Positions 1-9,144 of a DNA stretch of 64,000 nucleotides are shown piece by piece. The stretch spans positions 124,001 through 188,000 of the forward strand of contig CALGMA010000006.1 in assembly GCA_937959265.1 (NCBI GenBank). The letters run 5' to 3'. Source of the stretch: an uncultured Anaerolineae bacterium. Its GTDB lineage: Bacteria; Chloroflexota; Anaerolineae; J036; Brachytrichaceae. Below the pieces are notes generated by a model, which was not told where the DNA came from, searched no databases, and was given only the letters and a program-made list of their open reading frames with translations. How positions within the stretch are numbered: position 1 is the stretch's first letter; every line of letters starts with the position of its first letter. The position numbers and the translations under genes were made by a program.

Positions 1-1631
1 CGCGCCAGCAGCGCATCCACCGCCGCCTGCTGGTCGGCATCGAAGCGGACTTCATGACCAGCCAGCCGCACCACGCCACCGGCATCTACGAAGAAACCGA
101 CCGGATCGGACGGGTCGTTACATGACCTTAGAAGGGCGTCGAAGACGTCCGCGGGCAGATTCAGTCGGCCACGCAACGCCTCACGCGGCATACCCTCGAC
201 AAGCGGATGCGCCTTGTGATAGGCATCAAGGACTTCCTGCGCGCTGTGGCGCATCTGCTGCCATGTCTCGCGCCGCCCCAGGATGTTGCCGCCCCTGGCG
301 TCTTGGGCGATGATGATCGCACCCCGCTCAGACAGATCAGCCAGGGCTGCCTGCAAATCCTCGGCTTCCAGTTGCGCTCTGGCCGCTGCTTCGGCCGGCA
401 AGGCGAAGGCCAGTTCCTCCAACGCCTGCAAGAGACGCTCAGCAGGCGAGCCACGCTGCAACGTCGCCAGTCGTTTCAGCACCTGATCGTCGGCGCGCCC
501 CCCCCTGCGCCGGTAGCGCATCCGCGGATGTGCGTCGGCGATCACCCCGCCGCCAATGGTGACCGATGGAGAAGGCAAGCGCACGATAAAGCGGTCGCCG
601 TTGGCCAACGCCATTGGCGCGGCCAGTTGCAACTGCGCCCAGCCCGATTCGCCCGGCATGAGCACATCCCCCTCCAACAGCCAGACGCGCGCGATGCTAT
701 GAGCCGCGCCGCTGAAGATCTTCACCTCGGCGTTGTGGCGCAACGCAAACGCGCGGCGAAGAGCGGCTGCCTGGCGCGCGTTGTCGCTCAGCAACTCCAG
801 CCAGGCGTCAACCAGCGTCGTCGGAGCAAGCGCGCCGGGGCGGGCGACGACGCTGCCGCGCGCAATACGTTCGGCCTCGACGCCGGAGAGGTTGACGGCC
901 AGACGGCTGCCCATTTGGGCGCGGGCGATCTTCTGCTTATGCGTTTGTAGGCCACGAATGCGCGCGGGCAAAGCCTCACCGCGCTGGGTGATCACCTCGA
1001 CCTCATCGCCGACCTCGAAGACGCCGTCGCTCAGCGTGCCGGTCACCACAACACCGAACCCCGGCAGCGTAAAGGCGCGATCCACCGGCAGGCGCGGCCG
1101 GCCTATATCGCGACGCGCGGGCGCATCCGCCAACGCGCGCGCCAAAGCCGCTCTTAGCTCTGCCAAACCTTGGCCGGTCTTTGCGCTGACCGGCACGATG
1201 GCCGCGCCGGCCAGCGGCGTTCCTGCGAGCAACCGGCGGATCTCGTCGTTCACCAGCGCGACCCACGTCGGGTCGGATATGAGATCCAGCTTGGTCAAGG
1301 CGACGACGCCACAGCGCACCTGAAGCAGGCCGAGGATGGCGAGATGCTCGATAGTCTGGGGCATTGGGCCTTCGTCGGCTGCGATGACCAGCAAGGCCGC
1401 ATCTACGCTGCCGACGCCGGCCAGCATGTTCTCGATGAAGTCAATGTGGCCGGGCACATCCACGACGCCCACCGGTTCGCCATCCGGCAGGGTCATCCAC
1501 GCGAAGCCGAGATCTATCGTCATCTCGCGCTGCTGTTCTTCGCGCAGCCGGTCGGGGTCAATGCCGGTCAGCACGCGCACCAGCGTGGATTTGCCGTGGT
1601 CAACGTGGCCTGCGGTGGCAATCACGCGCAT
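1..1631 (-). CDS. selB: Selenocysteine-specific translation elongation factor SelB (partial, 3' end off window)
   Basis: SelB is the GTPase that carries Sec-tRNA to UGA codons marked by a SECIS hairpin. The reverse strand opens with MRVIATAGHVDHGKST (G1 loop), followed by LTGIDPDRLREEQQREMTID and GFAW, the SelB form of the EF-Tu GTPase, then VDVPGHIDF (G3) and ALTKLDL (G4). Domains II and III follow, and a winged-helix part begins around residue 400. About 543 codons are visible of a usual 600-640, so only the last winged-helix region is missing off the left edge. It fits with the Sec-containing selD at 47-48 kb. The ATG at 1631 is chosen because the GTPase motif starts six residues later. 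Confidence 0.93.
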   Translation of the reverse strand, partial: MRVIATAGHVDHGKSTLVRVLTGIDPDRLREEQQREMTIDLGFAWMTLPDGEPVGVVDVPGHIDFIENMLAGVGSVDAALLVIAADEGPMPQTIEHLAILGLLQVRCGVVALTKLDLISDPTWVALVNDEIRRLLAGTPLAGAAIVPVSAKTGQGLAELRAALARALADAPARRDIGRPRLPVDRAFTLPGFGVVVTGTLSDGVFEVGDEVEVITQRGEALPARIRGLQTHKQKIARAQMGSRLAVNLSGVEAERIARGSVVARPGALAPTTLVDAWLELLSDNARQAAALRRAFALRHNAEVKIFSGAAHSIARVWLLEGDVLMPGESGWAQLQLAAPMALANGDRFIVRLPSPSVTIGGGVIADAHPRMRYRRRGGRADDQVLKRLATLQRGSPAERLLQALEELAFALPAEAAARAQLEAEDLQAALADLSERGAIIIAQDARGGNILGRRETWQQMRHSAQEVLDAYHKAHPLVEGMPREALRGRLNLPADVFDALLRSCNDPSDPVGFFVDAGGVVRLAGHEVRFDADQQAAVDALLA

Positions 1632-1694
1632 CGGACGTGCAGATTGCAATTGCGGAATCGGAGATTAGCAATCGCCATCCCCAACTTCCATTTC

Positions 1695-2987
1695 TCACTC
1701 GACGAGATCCGCCGCCATATCCACGTCGTCAAGTTGCTCGGGGGGCGCGGCTTGAGCTTCGGCCTGCGCCTGGCGCTTCTTGCGCTGCCGGCGCGAGGGT
1801 TTGATCTCGCTGGGCACATTGATCCTGGCTTGATCCAGCAGCCGGTTGGCCTCGGCCAGCCATTCGCGGCCGGCGTTCGCGTAGGCCTGCGAGAACGCCT
1901 CGAGGATGTCGTAGAGCGGGGTGATCTGAGGCTGCAGCTTCGGCAGCTCTTCTTCCACCTCCGCGATGCGCGGTTCGAGCTCGCTGATGCGCCGGTCGCG
2001 CTCGAACCACTTTTCGTCTTGGGCGACGGCAAATGTGCGCCACTCCTTCTCGATTTGCTCGCGGAAGGCATCAGCGGCGCGCTTGGCCCGCTCTTCGGCG
2101 TCGCGTTGAATCTCGAACAGCTCGTTGATGCGCACTTCGAGGCGCTCTTGGAAGTCCGGCAGCGCGGCAAGTTCGCGCTTCACCTCTTCGCGCAACTGGA
2201 TGAAGCCGGTCACCTGTTGGGCAACCTCTTCAGCGCGCACCTTCATCCGCTCAATTAGCTCGGCGTATTCCGCAAACTGGCGTTCACGGCGGATGTCGGC
2301 CACGCGCTGGGCCTCGATGAGCTGACTCTGCGCTTCCAGCACCTTAGCCGCTTCCTCGATCTCGGTTTGCTTGCGGCGGATCGCTTCGTCCAGCAGGAGC
2401 AAACGCGGCGGGATTTGTTCGATCTTCTTCTTGATATCGGGAATTTCTTGTTCGAGGGCGGTTAGGCGCTTGGCATCCTGGCGACGCTGTTCTTCAAGGA
2501 AGGAGAGCTGTGTCGTCGGTTGATCGAAGCGCCGGTCAACCTCCATGACCTGCACCTGTATCCGGCTGATCATCTCAGCCAGCCGGCCTTCCTCGGCTTT
2601 GCGCGCCTCAAGTTGCTCGGCATAGCCGGCATAGGGTTTGACCTCTTTCTTCAGCTCGTTGAGCTGGCGCACGATAGACTCGATCTCGATCTGCCGGGTG
2701 CGCACCAGCTCGCGCTCGGCCTTGGCACGCTGATCCTCGATGCGCGCGATGAGCTGGTTGAATTCCTCACGCAACTGCTCCGTCGCGGACGTCCAGCCCA
2801 TGGCGCGCGTGAGTTGCACTTTCAATTCGTTTAGCGTGACTTCGAGCGACTGGGCATAGCGCGAACGCACTTCGGCCTCACGTGAGAGGCTGTCTACACG
2901 TTCCTGCAACTGGATGATGAGGGCGCGATCCTTGCGCCGCTCTTCGTCAATGTACTGAACGAGCTTGGTGAGTTGGGTCAGATCCAT
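1695..2987 (-). CDS. Coiled-coil protein of unknown function
   Basis: The 430-residue product is almost wholly predicted coiled coil: long heptad-rich stretches full of Glu, Arg, Gln and Leu from about residue 10 to 330, with no signal peptide or membrane segment. A basic patch (SRRQRKKRQAQAEAQ) and an acidic tail (LDDVDMAADLVE) close it. No enzymatic motif is visible. It lies 63 bases upstream of selB on the same strand, so the two may be co-transcribed, but nothing in the protein suggests a selenium role. A structural or scaffold protein is the most that can be inferred. Confidence 0.75.
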   Translation of the reverse strand: MDLTQLTKLVQYIDEERRKDRALIIQLQERVDSLSREAEVRSRYAQSLEVTLNELKVQLTRAMGWTSATEQLREEFNQLIARIEDQRAKAERELVRTRQIEIESIVRQLNELKKEVKPYAGYAEQLEARKAEEGRLAEMISRIQVQVMEVDRRFDQPTTQLSFLEEQRRQDAKRLTALEQEIPDIKKKIEQIPPRLLLLDEAIRRKQTEIEEAAKVLEAQSQLIEAQRVADIRRERQFAEYAELIERMKVRAEEVAQQVTGFIQLREEVKRELAALPDFQERLEVRINELFEIQRDAEERAKRAADAFREQIEKEWRTFAVAQDEKWFERDRRISELEPRIAEVEEELPKLQPQITPLYDILEAFSQAYANAGREWLAEANRLLDQARINVPSEIKPSRRQRKKRQAQAEAQAAPPEQLDDVDMAADLVE

Positions 2988-3027
2988 TTCTCTTCACAAG
3001 GGCGTTCGAACGCGCGGCGCTCGCACG

Positions 3028-3780
3028 CTACTGGTGTTGCCACATTCGTCCGCCGTCCAGCATGATGCAATCACCGTTGATGAACTGCGGGCCGGTGAGC
3101 AAGAACAGGACGATTTCGCCGACTTGCTCGGCAGTGCCGAGCGCCCGCAACGGATTGGTCCTGCGCAGCGCCTGCCATTGCGCCTCGGTGTAGTCGGGTG
3201 GCTTCAAGATCGGTCCGGGACAGATAGCATTGACGCGCACCTTGGGGCCGAAGTTGAGCGCCTGCGCACGGGTGAGCGCCAACAGCGCTGCCTTCGATAT
3301 ACCATGGGCAACGTATTCGCGCCAGGGGAAGAAGGCACCCTCGTCCACGATGTTGACGATGTTGCCGCACACACCTTCACCTTCACCGTCCATCATCGCT
3401 CGGGCGATCACTTGGCTGAGCACGAACGGCCCCTTGACGTTGACATCAAGGGCTTTGTCGAAGTCGGCTTCGGTGGTGGAGAAGTAATCATTGGGCACGA
3501 AGCTGGATGCGCTGTTGATCAGGATGTCCACCTTGCCGAAGTGATCCAGCGCGCGCCGGCCCAGCTCGGCTGCCTGGTTCCAGTCGGCCATGTCGGCTCG
3601 GTGCAACAGCACGCGCCGGCCAAGTGTCTCGATCTCACGCGCCGTCTCCCGCGCTGCGTCCGCACTGGTGCCGTAGTGCACGACAACATCGGCGCCCTCC
3701 TGGGCCAGCATCAGCGCGATCACTCTACCAACGCGATGCGCGGCGCCGGTCACCAAAGCAACCTTTCCCTTTAGTCTCAT
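3028..3780 (-). CDS. SDR-family oxidoreductase, pteridine-reductase-like, atypical active site
   Basis: A 250-residue short-chain dehydrogenase with a Rossmann fold: nucleotide-binding KVALVTGAAHRVGR, the NSAS motif (residues around 85) and a C-terminal NGDCIMLDGG. The NIVDEG segment, with Asp where most SDRs have the catalytic Ser, resembles pteridine reductases (PTR1/FolM-like). The YxxxK catalytic motif reads HGISK, so His replaces Tyr; Lys is kept. The start at 3780 has a GAGG site 8 bases upstream; an in-frame ATG at 3801 is the alternative. It is divergent from the DUF6391-like gene. Substrate unknown; a reduced or altered activity is possible. Confidence 0.85.
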   Translation of the reverse strand: MRLKGKVALVTGAAHRVGRVIALMLAQEGADVVVHYGTSADAARETAREIETLGRRVLLHRADMADWNQAAELGRRALDHFGKVDILINSASSFVPNDYFSTTEADFDKALDVNVKGPFVLSQVIARAMMDGEGEGVCGNIVNIVDEGAFFPWREYVAHGISKAALLALTRAQALNFGPKVRVNAICPGPILKPPDYTEAQWQALRRTNPLRALGTAEQVGEIVLFLLTGPQFINGDCIMLDGGRMWQHQ

Positions 3781-3833
3781 GCGCTTACCCTCTGCATCCA
3801 CCCCTATCTTTTCGGAGAAGCCGGGGGGAATGT

Positions 3834-3839
3834 TATACT
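3834..3839 (+). promoter_or_regulatory. -10-like box TATACT directly upstream of a start codon
   Basis: TATACT ends 8 bases before the ATG at 3848, and no Shine-Dalgarno site fits between them. Transcription would start at or next to the A of the ATG, giving a leaderless mRNA. The -35 region is weak. Confidence 0.5.
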
Positions 3840-3847
3840 GATTTTAG

Positions 3848-4357
3848 ATGCTGAATGAGATCGTCGAGCGCATCCGGCGCAACCACGCCCTGGAACACGC
3901 TACGCTACACATTTTGGAAGCCCAACAGCCTAACCTGCGCGCGGGCGGCCGGGCGACTTCGCAAGGCTTTTATCTTTATGGGGATTTGCCGAACGAAGCA
4001 GCAGTCCGCGCCGCGGCGAACGAGGCGATCCGGCGCATGAAAGATGGCCAGCGCGACCTGGCCGTTCATCCCCGTTGTGGCACGAACGTGGTGACGGCAG
4101 GCGTCTTGAGCGGCGCGCTGGCGATGCTGGGCATCCTCGCCAGCGGCAAACGCGCGCCATGGTATGTGCAACTGCCGAATGCCATCCTCGGTGCGATGAT
4201 CGGCGCGCTATTGGCCCAGCCGCTGGGTCCCTGGATGCAGGCAAATGTGACGACCTCGGCGGAGATGAACGGCGCGCGGGTGCGCGGCGTCCGGAGCAAT
4301 CAAGCAGGACGCCTGACCGCGCATTTCGTCGAAACCGATCACGCGCCGTCGTCCTGA
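3848..4357 (+). CDS. DUF6391-like small membrane protein
   Basis: A 169-residue protein opening with MLNEIVERIRRNHALEHAT; the NHALEHAT block is what I recall as typical of DUF6391, a family of unknown function. A cytoplasmic domain with a conserved HPRCGTN block (about residue 75) is followed by two hydrophobic helices (VVTAGVLSGALAMLGILA and LPNAILGAMIGALLAQPLG). No signal peptide. The gene is probably read from a leaderless transcript and converges on the TPR gene with only 6 bases between the stop codons. Family assignment is from memory. Confidence 0.72.
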   Translation: MLNEIVERIRRNHALEHATLHILEAQQPNLRAGGRATSQGFYLYGDLPNEAAVRAAANEAIRRMKDGQRDLAVHPRCGTNVVTAGVLSGALAMLGILASGKRAPWYVQLPNAILGAMIGALLAQPLGPWMQANVTTSAEMNGARVRGVRSNQAGRLTAHFVETDHAPSS

Positions 4358-4363
4358 ACGCAG

Positions 4364-4903
4364 TTAGGGCGCGCTCAGTTTCTCCAGCATGCGCCTGGCG
4401 TCGCGATCGTAAGGATCGGCCAGCACGGCTCGGCGAAATGCGGCAACGGCCAGCTCGATCTCACCCCGATCGCGATGAATCAACCCGATGTTATAAGCCA
4501 CGCTATGCGCCAACGGGTCTATCTCCAATGCGCGGTTGAAGGCGGCCAGCGCGCGCTGCTGGCGTTCGTCGGTGGCGGTAATCGGGTTGCCCAGGTAAGC
4601 TGCGCCCAGGTTGATCCACAGTTGCGCGTTGTCGGGTGCGCGCGCAACTGCCCGCTCTAACACCGACACGGCCAGTTTGTGCCTGCCGGCCATGATGTAG
4701 GCGCCGCCCAAGTTGAGCGCCGCATCGGGATTGTCTGGTTTGAGCTTGTGCGCGCGCTCCAAAAAAGGCAGGGCGTCCACCGGTTTGCGCTGGCTGAGCA
4801 GTTGTGTGCCCTGAAGCAGGCTTTCGCGGAATTGCTGCTCGTGACGACGCTTCAACCAAGCGTTCAGGCGTTCTTGCTCGGAGTCATGGGCAGGGTCAGT
4901 CAT
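4364..4903 (-). CDS. Tetratricopeptide repeat protein
   Basis: A 179-residue soluble protein with about four TPR units. The repeat signatures are visible as DALPFLERAHKLKPDNPDAA, LAVSVLERAVARAPDNAQLW, ALAAFNRALEIDPLAHSVAY and LAVAAFRRAVLADPYDRDAR. The first 30 residues are polar and charged (SEQERLNAWLKRRHEQQ). No signal peptide. It lies 34 bases downstream of glyQS on the same strand and may be co-transcribed with it. TPR proteins are protein-protein adaptors; no specific partner can be named. Confidence 0.88.
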   Translation of the reverse strand: MTDPAHDSEQERLNAWLKRRHEQQFRESLLQGTQLLSQRKPVDALPFLERAHKLKPDNPDAALNLGGAYIMAGRHKLAVSVLERAVARAPDNAQLWINLGAAYLGNPITATDERQQRALAAFNRALEIDPLAHSVAYNIGLIHRDRGEIELAVAAFRRAVLADPYDRDARRMLEKLSAP

Positions 4904-4937
4904 GGTGGATCAAGGTGTCGCTAGGTGTTGAGAAGTA

Positions 4938-7925
4938 TCAGAAGCCTTCGAGTTTGCTGAGGTCGGCGATGCCATCGGCCTGAGCCACAATGCGCTGCAA
5001 CAACGCCAGGCGCGACGCGCGCAGGCGTGGATCTTCGGCCATTACCAACACCTCGTCGAAGAAGCGCGTGATGTGCGGGACGAGGGCGCGCAGATTGGTC
5101 ACGAGGGATTGCGCGTCGGCAGGCCCATCCACGCCGGCCACCGCTTGCGCCAACGCCTGCGCCGCCGGCTCAGGATCCTCGATGATGGCGCTCGGCGCAT
5201 ACGTCTGGCCTCGGACAATGCGGGCGCAGCGGGCGTAGGCGTCCAGCGTCGCCGGCCAGTCTGCGCCGGCCACTGCCGCGCTCAACTGGGCGAGGAAGCG
5301 TCTGGCGCGCGCCGGGTCGTCGCCGGTCGCAGCTATGACGGCTTCAACGGCGTCGCGGCGGTAGCCTTCGTCGAGGAATTGCTGACGCGCTCGGTCGAGG
5401 ATGAAGCGATGCGCAGCTTCTAATGCCTCGGCGCTCGCGGCGACAGGGAGCTGCGCCATGGCAGATTCCAGGCCGGCGCGCAACGAGAAGGGCCTGTCGC
5501 CGGCGATCAAGTTTTGCACAACGCCGATGGCAGCGCGGCGCAACGCGAAAGGGTCGGCGCTGCCCTTGGGCGCCAGGCCGACGGCGAACAAGCCGGCGAT
5601 GCTGTCGAGCTTGTCGGCCAGCGAGACGACCAGGCCGGCGGGCGTCTTCGGCGTAGCGTCGCCGGCGAAGCGCGGCAGGTAGTGCTCGAAGATCGCCTCG
5701 GCCACGGCTTCTGTGTCCGGGTCACCGCTCGTCCGCCGGTGGTATTCGCGCCCCATGACGCCCTGCAGCGCGGTGATCTCCACCACCATGCTGGTCGCCA
5801 GGTCGGCCTTGCACAGCCGCGCAGCTTTGCGGGCAATTGCCAGCTCTTCAGTTCCCAGGCCCAACTGACGCGCGACCGGCTCTACCAGCGCCTCGATGCG
5901 CTTTGTCTTGTCCAGCATCGAGCCGAGCTTGGCCTGAAAGGTGATCGTGTCCAGGCGCGGCAAATAAGCCTCCAGCGGCTTGCTGACGTCTTGGCGAAAG
6001 AAGTAGGCGGCGTCGGCGAAGCGCGCGCTGACCACGTCTTCGTTGCCTTTGCGCACTTCGTCGAGGTGCGCGTCGTTGCCGTTGCGCACGGTGACGAAGT
6101 AGGGCAGCAGCGCCTCGCCATCGGCGCGCAGCACGGTGAAGTAGCGCTGCTTCTTGCGCATCACAGCAGTCAGCACCGCCGAGGGCAAGGCGAGGAAGGC
6201 TTCATCGAACGCGCAGCGCACGGCCGTTGGCTGTTCGACCAGATCGGTCACTTCGTCGAGCAGATCGTCGTCCGGGGCGATGCGCCCGCCGACGCCGTCC
6301 GCCGCAGCCGCGACCTGGCGCGCGATCTCGACCCTGCGCGCAGCGCGGTCGCCGATGATGTGGTGCCGGGCGAGGAGCGCCGGGTAGTGGTCGGCGTGTT
6401 CTACAGCGAACGGCGGCGAGCCTTCACCGCGCGGGCCGAAGCTGAGGTTGCCGCTACGCACGCCGGCAAACGCGAACGGGATGACCTGATTGCCCAGCAA
6501 GGCGACGATCCAGTTGATCGGGCGCGCGAAGGGGACGTTGGATGCGTTCCAGCGCATGGTCTTCTCGAAGGTGATCTTGCCGAGCGCCTGGGGCAACACA
6601 TGCGCCAGCACCTCAAGCGTGGGTCGGCCGGCCTCGCGTTTGCGCGCATACACATACGCGCCGCCGGCATCCTCCTGCACGACCAACTCGCGTGCGTCCA
6701 AATTAAAGCGTCTGGCGAAGCCGATGGCGGCCTGGGTGGGATTACCGTCCTCGTCGAAGGCCGCCTTAGCCGGCGGGCCTTTGACCATCTCGTCAATGTC
6801 GCGCTGCGTGGGCGCAACATCTCTCACCAACACGGCAGTGCGGCGCGGCGTGCCGATCAGCGTGGCTTCACCATGTGAGACGCGCGCCGCGTCCAACGCC
6901 TCGACGACGTAGCGGCCGAGCTGCTCCTGGCACAAGGGCACGTCGCCGGCGGGGAGTTCTTCCGTGCCCAGCTCGACGAGCAACGTTTGGGGTTCGGCGA
7001 GGGTCGGCGGGACGACGGCCGGAGCAGGCTCGGCCTGGGCCTCTTGACCGCCGCCCTTCGAGAGCCAGGGGAAGCCGAGTCGCTCGCGCTGCGCGACATA
7101 GGCCAGCGCGATTTCGCGCGCCAGGTCGCGCATGCGGCCGAGGTAACGCTGGCGCTCGGTCACGCCGATGGCGCCGCGCGTGTCGAGCAGGTTGAAGGTG
7201 TTGGAGCATTGCAACACGTAGTCGTGCGCCGGCAACACCAGCCCCTGCTCAATCGCGCGCTTGCACTCGCGCTCATAGATGTCGAACAGCCCGCGCAGCG
7301 CATCCACATCGGCGTGCTGGAACGCATACGCGCTGCGCTCCTGTTCGTCGGTCAGCTTCACATCGCCGTAGGTGCGGTCGGCGCTCCATTTGAGGTCGAA
7401 CACGTTGCGCGCGCCCTGCTGCGCCATGGCGATGCGTTCCAGGCCGTAGGTGATCTCTAAGCACACCGGGTCCAGCGTAATGCCGCCGACCTGCTGAAAG
7501 TAGGTGTATTGCGTGATCTCCAGGCCGTCCAGCCAGACTTCCCAGCCAAGGCCCCACGCGCCGATGGCCGGCTGAGCCCAGTTGTCCTCGACGAAACGCA
7601 CGTCGTGGCGCGCCAGGTCTATGCCGATGGCGCGCAAGCTTTCGAGATACAGCTCCTGCGAGCGTTCCGGCGACGGCTTCAGGATGACTTGAAACTGGGT
7701 ATGGGTGTAGAGGCGGTTCGGGTTCTGGCCGAAGCGACCATCGTCCGGCCGCACCGATGGCTCCACATAGGCCACGTTCCACGGCTCGGGGCCGAGCACG
7801 CGCAGGAAGGTGGCCGGGTTCATCGTGCCTGCGCCGACGACCTGGTTGTAAGGCTGCCAGATCAAGCAGCCTTTGGACGCCCAGAATGCCTGCAACGCAA
7901 GGATGAGGTCTTGGAAGGTGTGCAT
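4938..7925 (-). CDS. glyQS: Glycyl-tRNA synthetase, alpha and beta subunits fused
   Basis: Charges tRNA-Gly with glycine. Residues 1-290 are the alpha (catalytic, class II) part: [49 protein letters not shown] and the TYFQQVGG region. A Pro/Ala/Glu-rich linker (about 295-320) joins it to the beta part, starting [14 protein letters not shown] and ending in a DALR-like anticodon-binding domain. In most bacteria the two are separate genes forming an alpha2-beta2 enzyme; fusion is known in Chlamydia and some other lineages. About 995 residues fits a full fusion. The ATG at 7925 is preferred because homologous alpha subunits begin here; an in-frame ATG at 7958 adds 11 residues. Confidence 0.95.
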   Translation of the reverse strand: MHTFQDLILALQAFWASKGCLIWQPYNQVVGAGTMNPATFLRVLGPEPWNVAYVEPSVRPDDGRFGQNPNRLYTHTQFQVILKPSPERSQELYLESLRAIGIDLARHDVRFVEDNWAQPAIGAWGLGWEVWLDGLEITQYTYFQQVGGITLDPVCLEITYGLERIAMAQQGARNVFDLKWSADRTYGDVKLTDEQERSAYAFQHADVDALRGLFDIYERECKRAIEQGLVLPAHDYVLQCSNTFNLLDTRGAIGVTERQRYLGRMRDLAREIALAYVAQRERLGFPWLSKGGGQEAQAEPAPAVVPPTLAEPQTLLVELGTEELPAGDVPLCQEQLGRYVVEALDAARVSHGEATLIGTPRRTAVLVRDVAPTQRDIDEMVKGPPAKAAFDEDGNPTQAAIGFARRFNLDARELVVQEDAGGAYVYARKREAGRPTLEVLAHVLPQALGKITFEKTMRWNASNVPFARPINWIVALLGNQVIPFAFAGVRSGNLSFGPRGEGSPPFAVEHADHYPALLARHHIIGDRAARRVEIARQVAAAADGVGGRIAPDDDLLDEVTDLVEQPTAVRCAFDEAFLALPSAVLTAVMRKKQRYFTVLRADGEALLPYFVTVRNGNDAHLDEVRKGNEDVVSARFADAAYFFRQDVSKPLEAYLPRLDTITFQAKLGSMLDKTKRIEALVEPVARQLGLGTEELAIARKAARLCKADLATSMVVEITALQGVMGREYHRRTSGDPDTEAVAEAIFEHYLPRFAGDATPKTPAGLVVSLADKLDSIAGLFAVGLAPKGSADPFALRRAAIGVVQNLIAGDRPFSLRAGLESAMAQLPVAASAEALEAAHRFILDRARQQFLDEGYRRDAVEAVIAATGDDPARARRFLAQLSAAVAGADWPATLDAYARCARIVRGQTYAPSAIIEDPEPAAQALAQAVAGVDGPADAQSLVTNLRALVPHITRFFDEVLVMAEDPRLRASRLALLQRIVAQADGIADLSKLEGF

Positions 7926-8021
7926 GCGAGCGGAATTGTAGCCAAGTTTGGCACGCACCCTCCGGCTCTGGGCGTGATGGGCTTTTAGCCCTCTCGCGCT
8001 GCAACAAGCGGACGCGCAGGC

Positions 8022-8609
8022 TCACGCGCGCCAAATCACCTTGTCTTCGATGGGCGAGCGGTCGGCCTGCGGGACGACGCCGTTGGCCGGCCGGCCCACG
8101 AACAAGAAGCCGAGCAGCTTCGACGGCGGTTTCAGCCCGACCAGGTCGAGCACGCGCTCATGGCGCACGACCTCGCCGCTCGTCCACTTGCACCCGTAAC
8201 CCATGCTGTGCGCCATCAAGTGGATGTGCTGCGCGGCGATGGCGACGGACGCCAGGTCTTCCCACTCCGGCATCTTGTCGTTGCCGGTGCGCAGCATGCC
8301 CAGGCTGATCCAGACCGGCGCGGCGAACGGGCGTTCGCGCTGGGCTTGTTCCGCCTTTGGATCGTACTTCTCCGGCGGGGTCAGCAGGCGATAGGCTTCG
8401 GCAAACCGTTCACCGAGCGCCGCGCGCGACTCCCCGGCAAACACGCAGAAGCGCCACGGCTCCGTCATGCCGTGCGTCGGCGCCCAGCGCGCTGCCTCTA
8501 GCATCAACTTCACATCGTCGAGGTCAACCGGCTCGGATGAAAGCTCCTTGAGCGCATAGCTGCGTCGCTCTCGGATGAGTTTCAACAAGACATGAGTTGC
8601 GTCATTCAT
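8022..8609 (-). CDS. Nitroreductase-family flavoprotein
   Basis: A 195-residue FMN-dependent nitroreductase-fold protein of the short YdjA-like type. The FMN-binding block IRERRSY lies near residue 15, with AARWAPTHGMTEPWRF around residue 40 and the C-terminal GFLFVGRPAN. Such enzymes reduce nitro compounds, quinones or other electrophiles with NAD(P)H; the natural substrate is unknown. The gene lies on the minus strand between the DUF3054 gene and glyQS, 66 bases past the DUF3054 stop, with no clear promoter of its own. Confidence 0.9.
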   Translation of the reverse strand: MNDATHVLLKLIRERRSYALKELSSEPVDLDDVKLMLEAARWAPTHGMTEPWRFCVFAGESRAALGERFAEAYRLLTPPEKYDPKAEQAQRERPFAAPVWISLGMLRTGNDKMPEWEDLASVAIAAQHIHLMAHSMGYGCKWTSGEVVRHERVLDLVGLKPPSKLLGFLFVGRPANGVVPQADRSPIEDKVIWRA

Positions 8610-8675
8610 AGCGCTGAAGATACTCCCTCGGCTGCGGGCATACTCAGCGGTCTCCTGCCGCGCCGGCCATCCGAC

Positions 8676-9116
8676 TCATGCGACCTGCCCCTGCCAATAT
8701 CGCTGCCTTCTGCGCAAGGCCGCGCCAAGCGCAGCGGCAGTAGCGCGCCATCCTAACACAAACAGGGCGCTGAACAGCAACGCCACGCCAGCAAAGGCGA
8801 GCAGCACGGTCGGTTGGCCGAGCAACCAGGCGCGGATGAACAGGCCGGCCGGCGCAGCGTAGAGCAGCGCCAGCGTCGAGCGCAGCAGGAAGCGTACTGC
8901 TTCCGCCCACGTCGTCGGGCAATGCGCCGGATATGCGCCCAACGACCACGCTAAAAGGACGAACGGCAAGCCGATTGCCGCGATTTGCCCAACCGCGCGA
9001 AGCGCGGCGTCGGCCATCGCGGCCGTGTTGTGGGAGTATTGGCCGACAACGACGAAAGCAGTTACAGCCAGCGCGTCGCCGATTAGCAGGATATGTCTAT
9101 AAGTCAGCTTGTTCAT
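8676..9116 (-). CDS. DUF3054 integral membrane protein
   Basis: A 146-residue protein with four hydrophobic helices: ILLIGDALAVTAFVVVG, AIGLPFVLLAWSLGAY, LLRSTLALLYAAPAGLFI and VLLAFAGVALLFSALFVLG. The GDALAVTAFVVVGQYSH opening and the central PFVLLAW segment match the DUF3054 family, found mainly in actinobacteria and Chloroflexota, whose function is unknown. It begins 28 bases after fbpC on the same strand and is probably the last gene of the iron-transport operon. The longer open frame upstream of the ATG at 9116 overlaps fbpC out of frame and is not used. Confidence 0.75.
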   Translation of the reverse strand: MNKLTYRHILLIGDALAVTAFVVVGQYSHNTAAMADAALRAVGQIAAIGLPFVLLAWSLGAYPAHCPTTWAEAVRFLLRSTLALLYAAPAGLFIRAWLLGQPTVLLAFAGVALLFSALFVLGWRATAAALGAALRRRQRYWQGQVA

Positions 9117-9144
9117 ATACTCGCCCCTGGGAAGCGTCACATCG

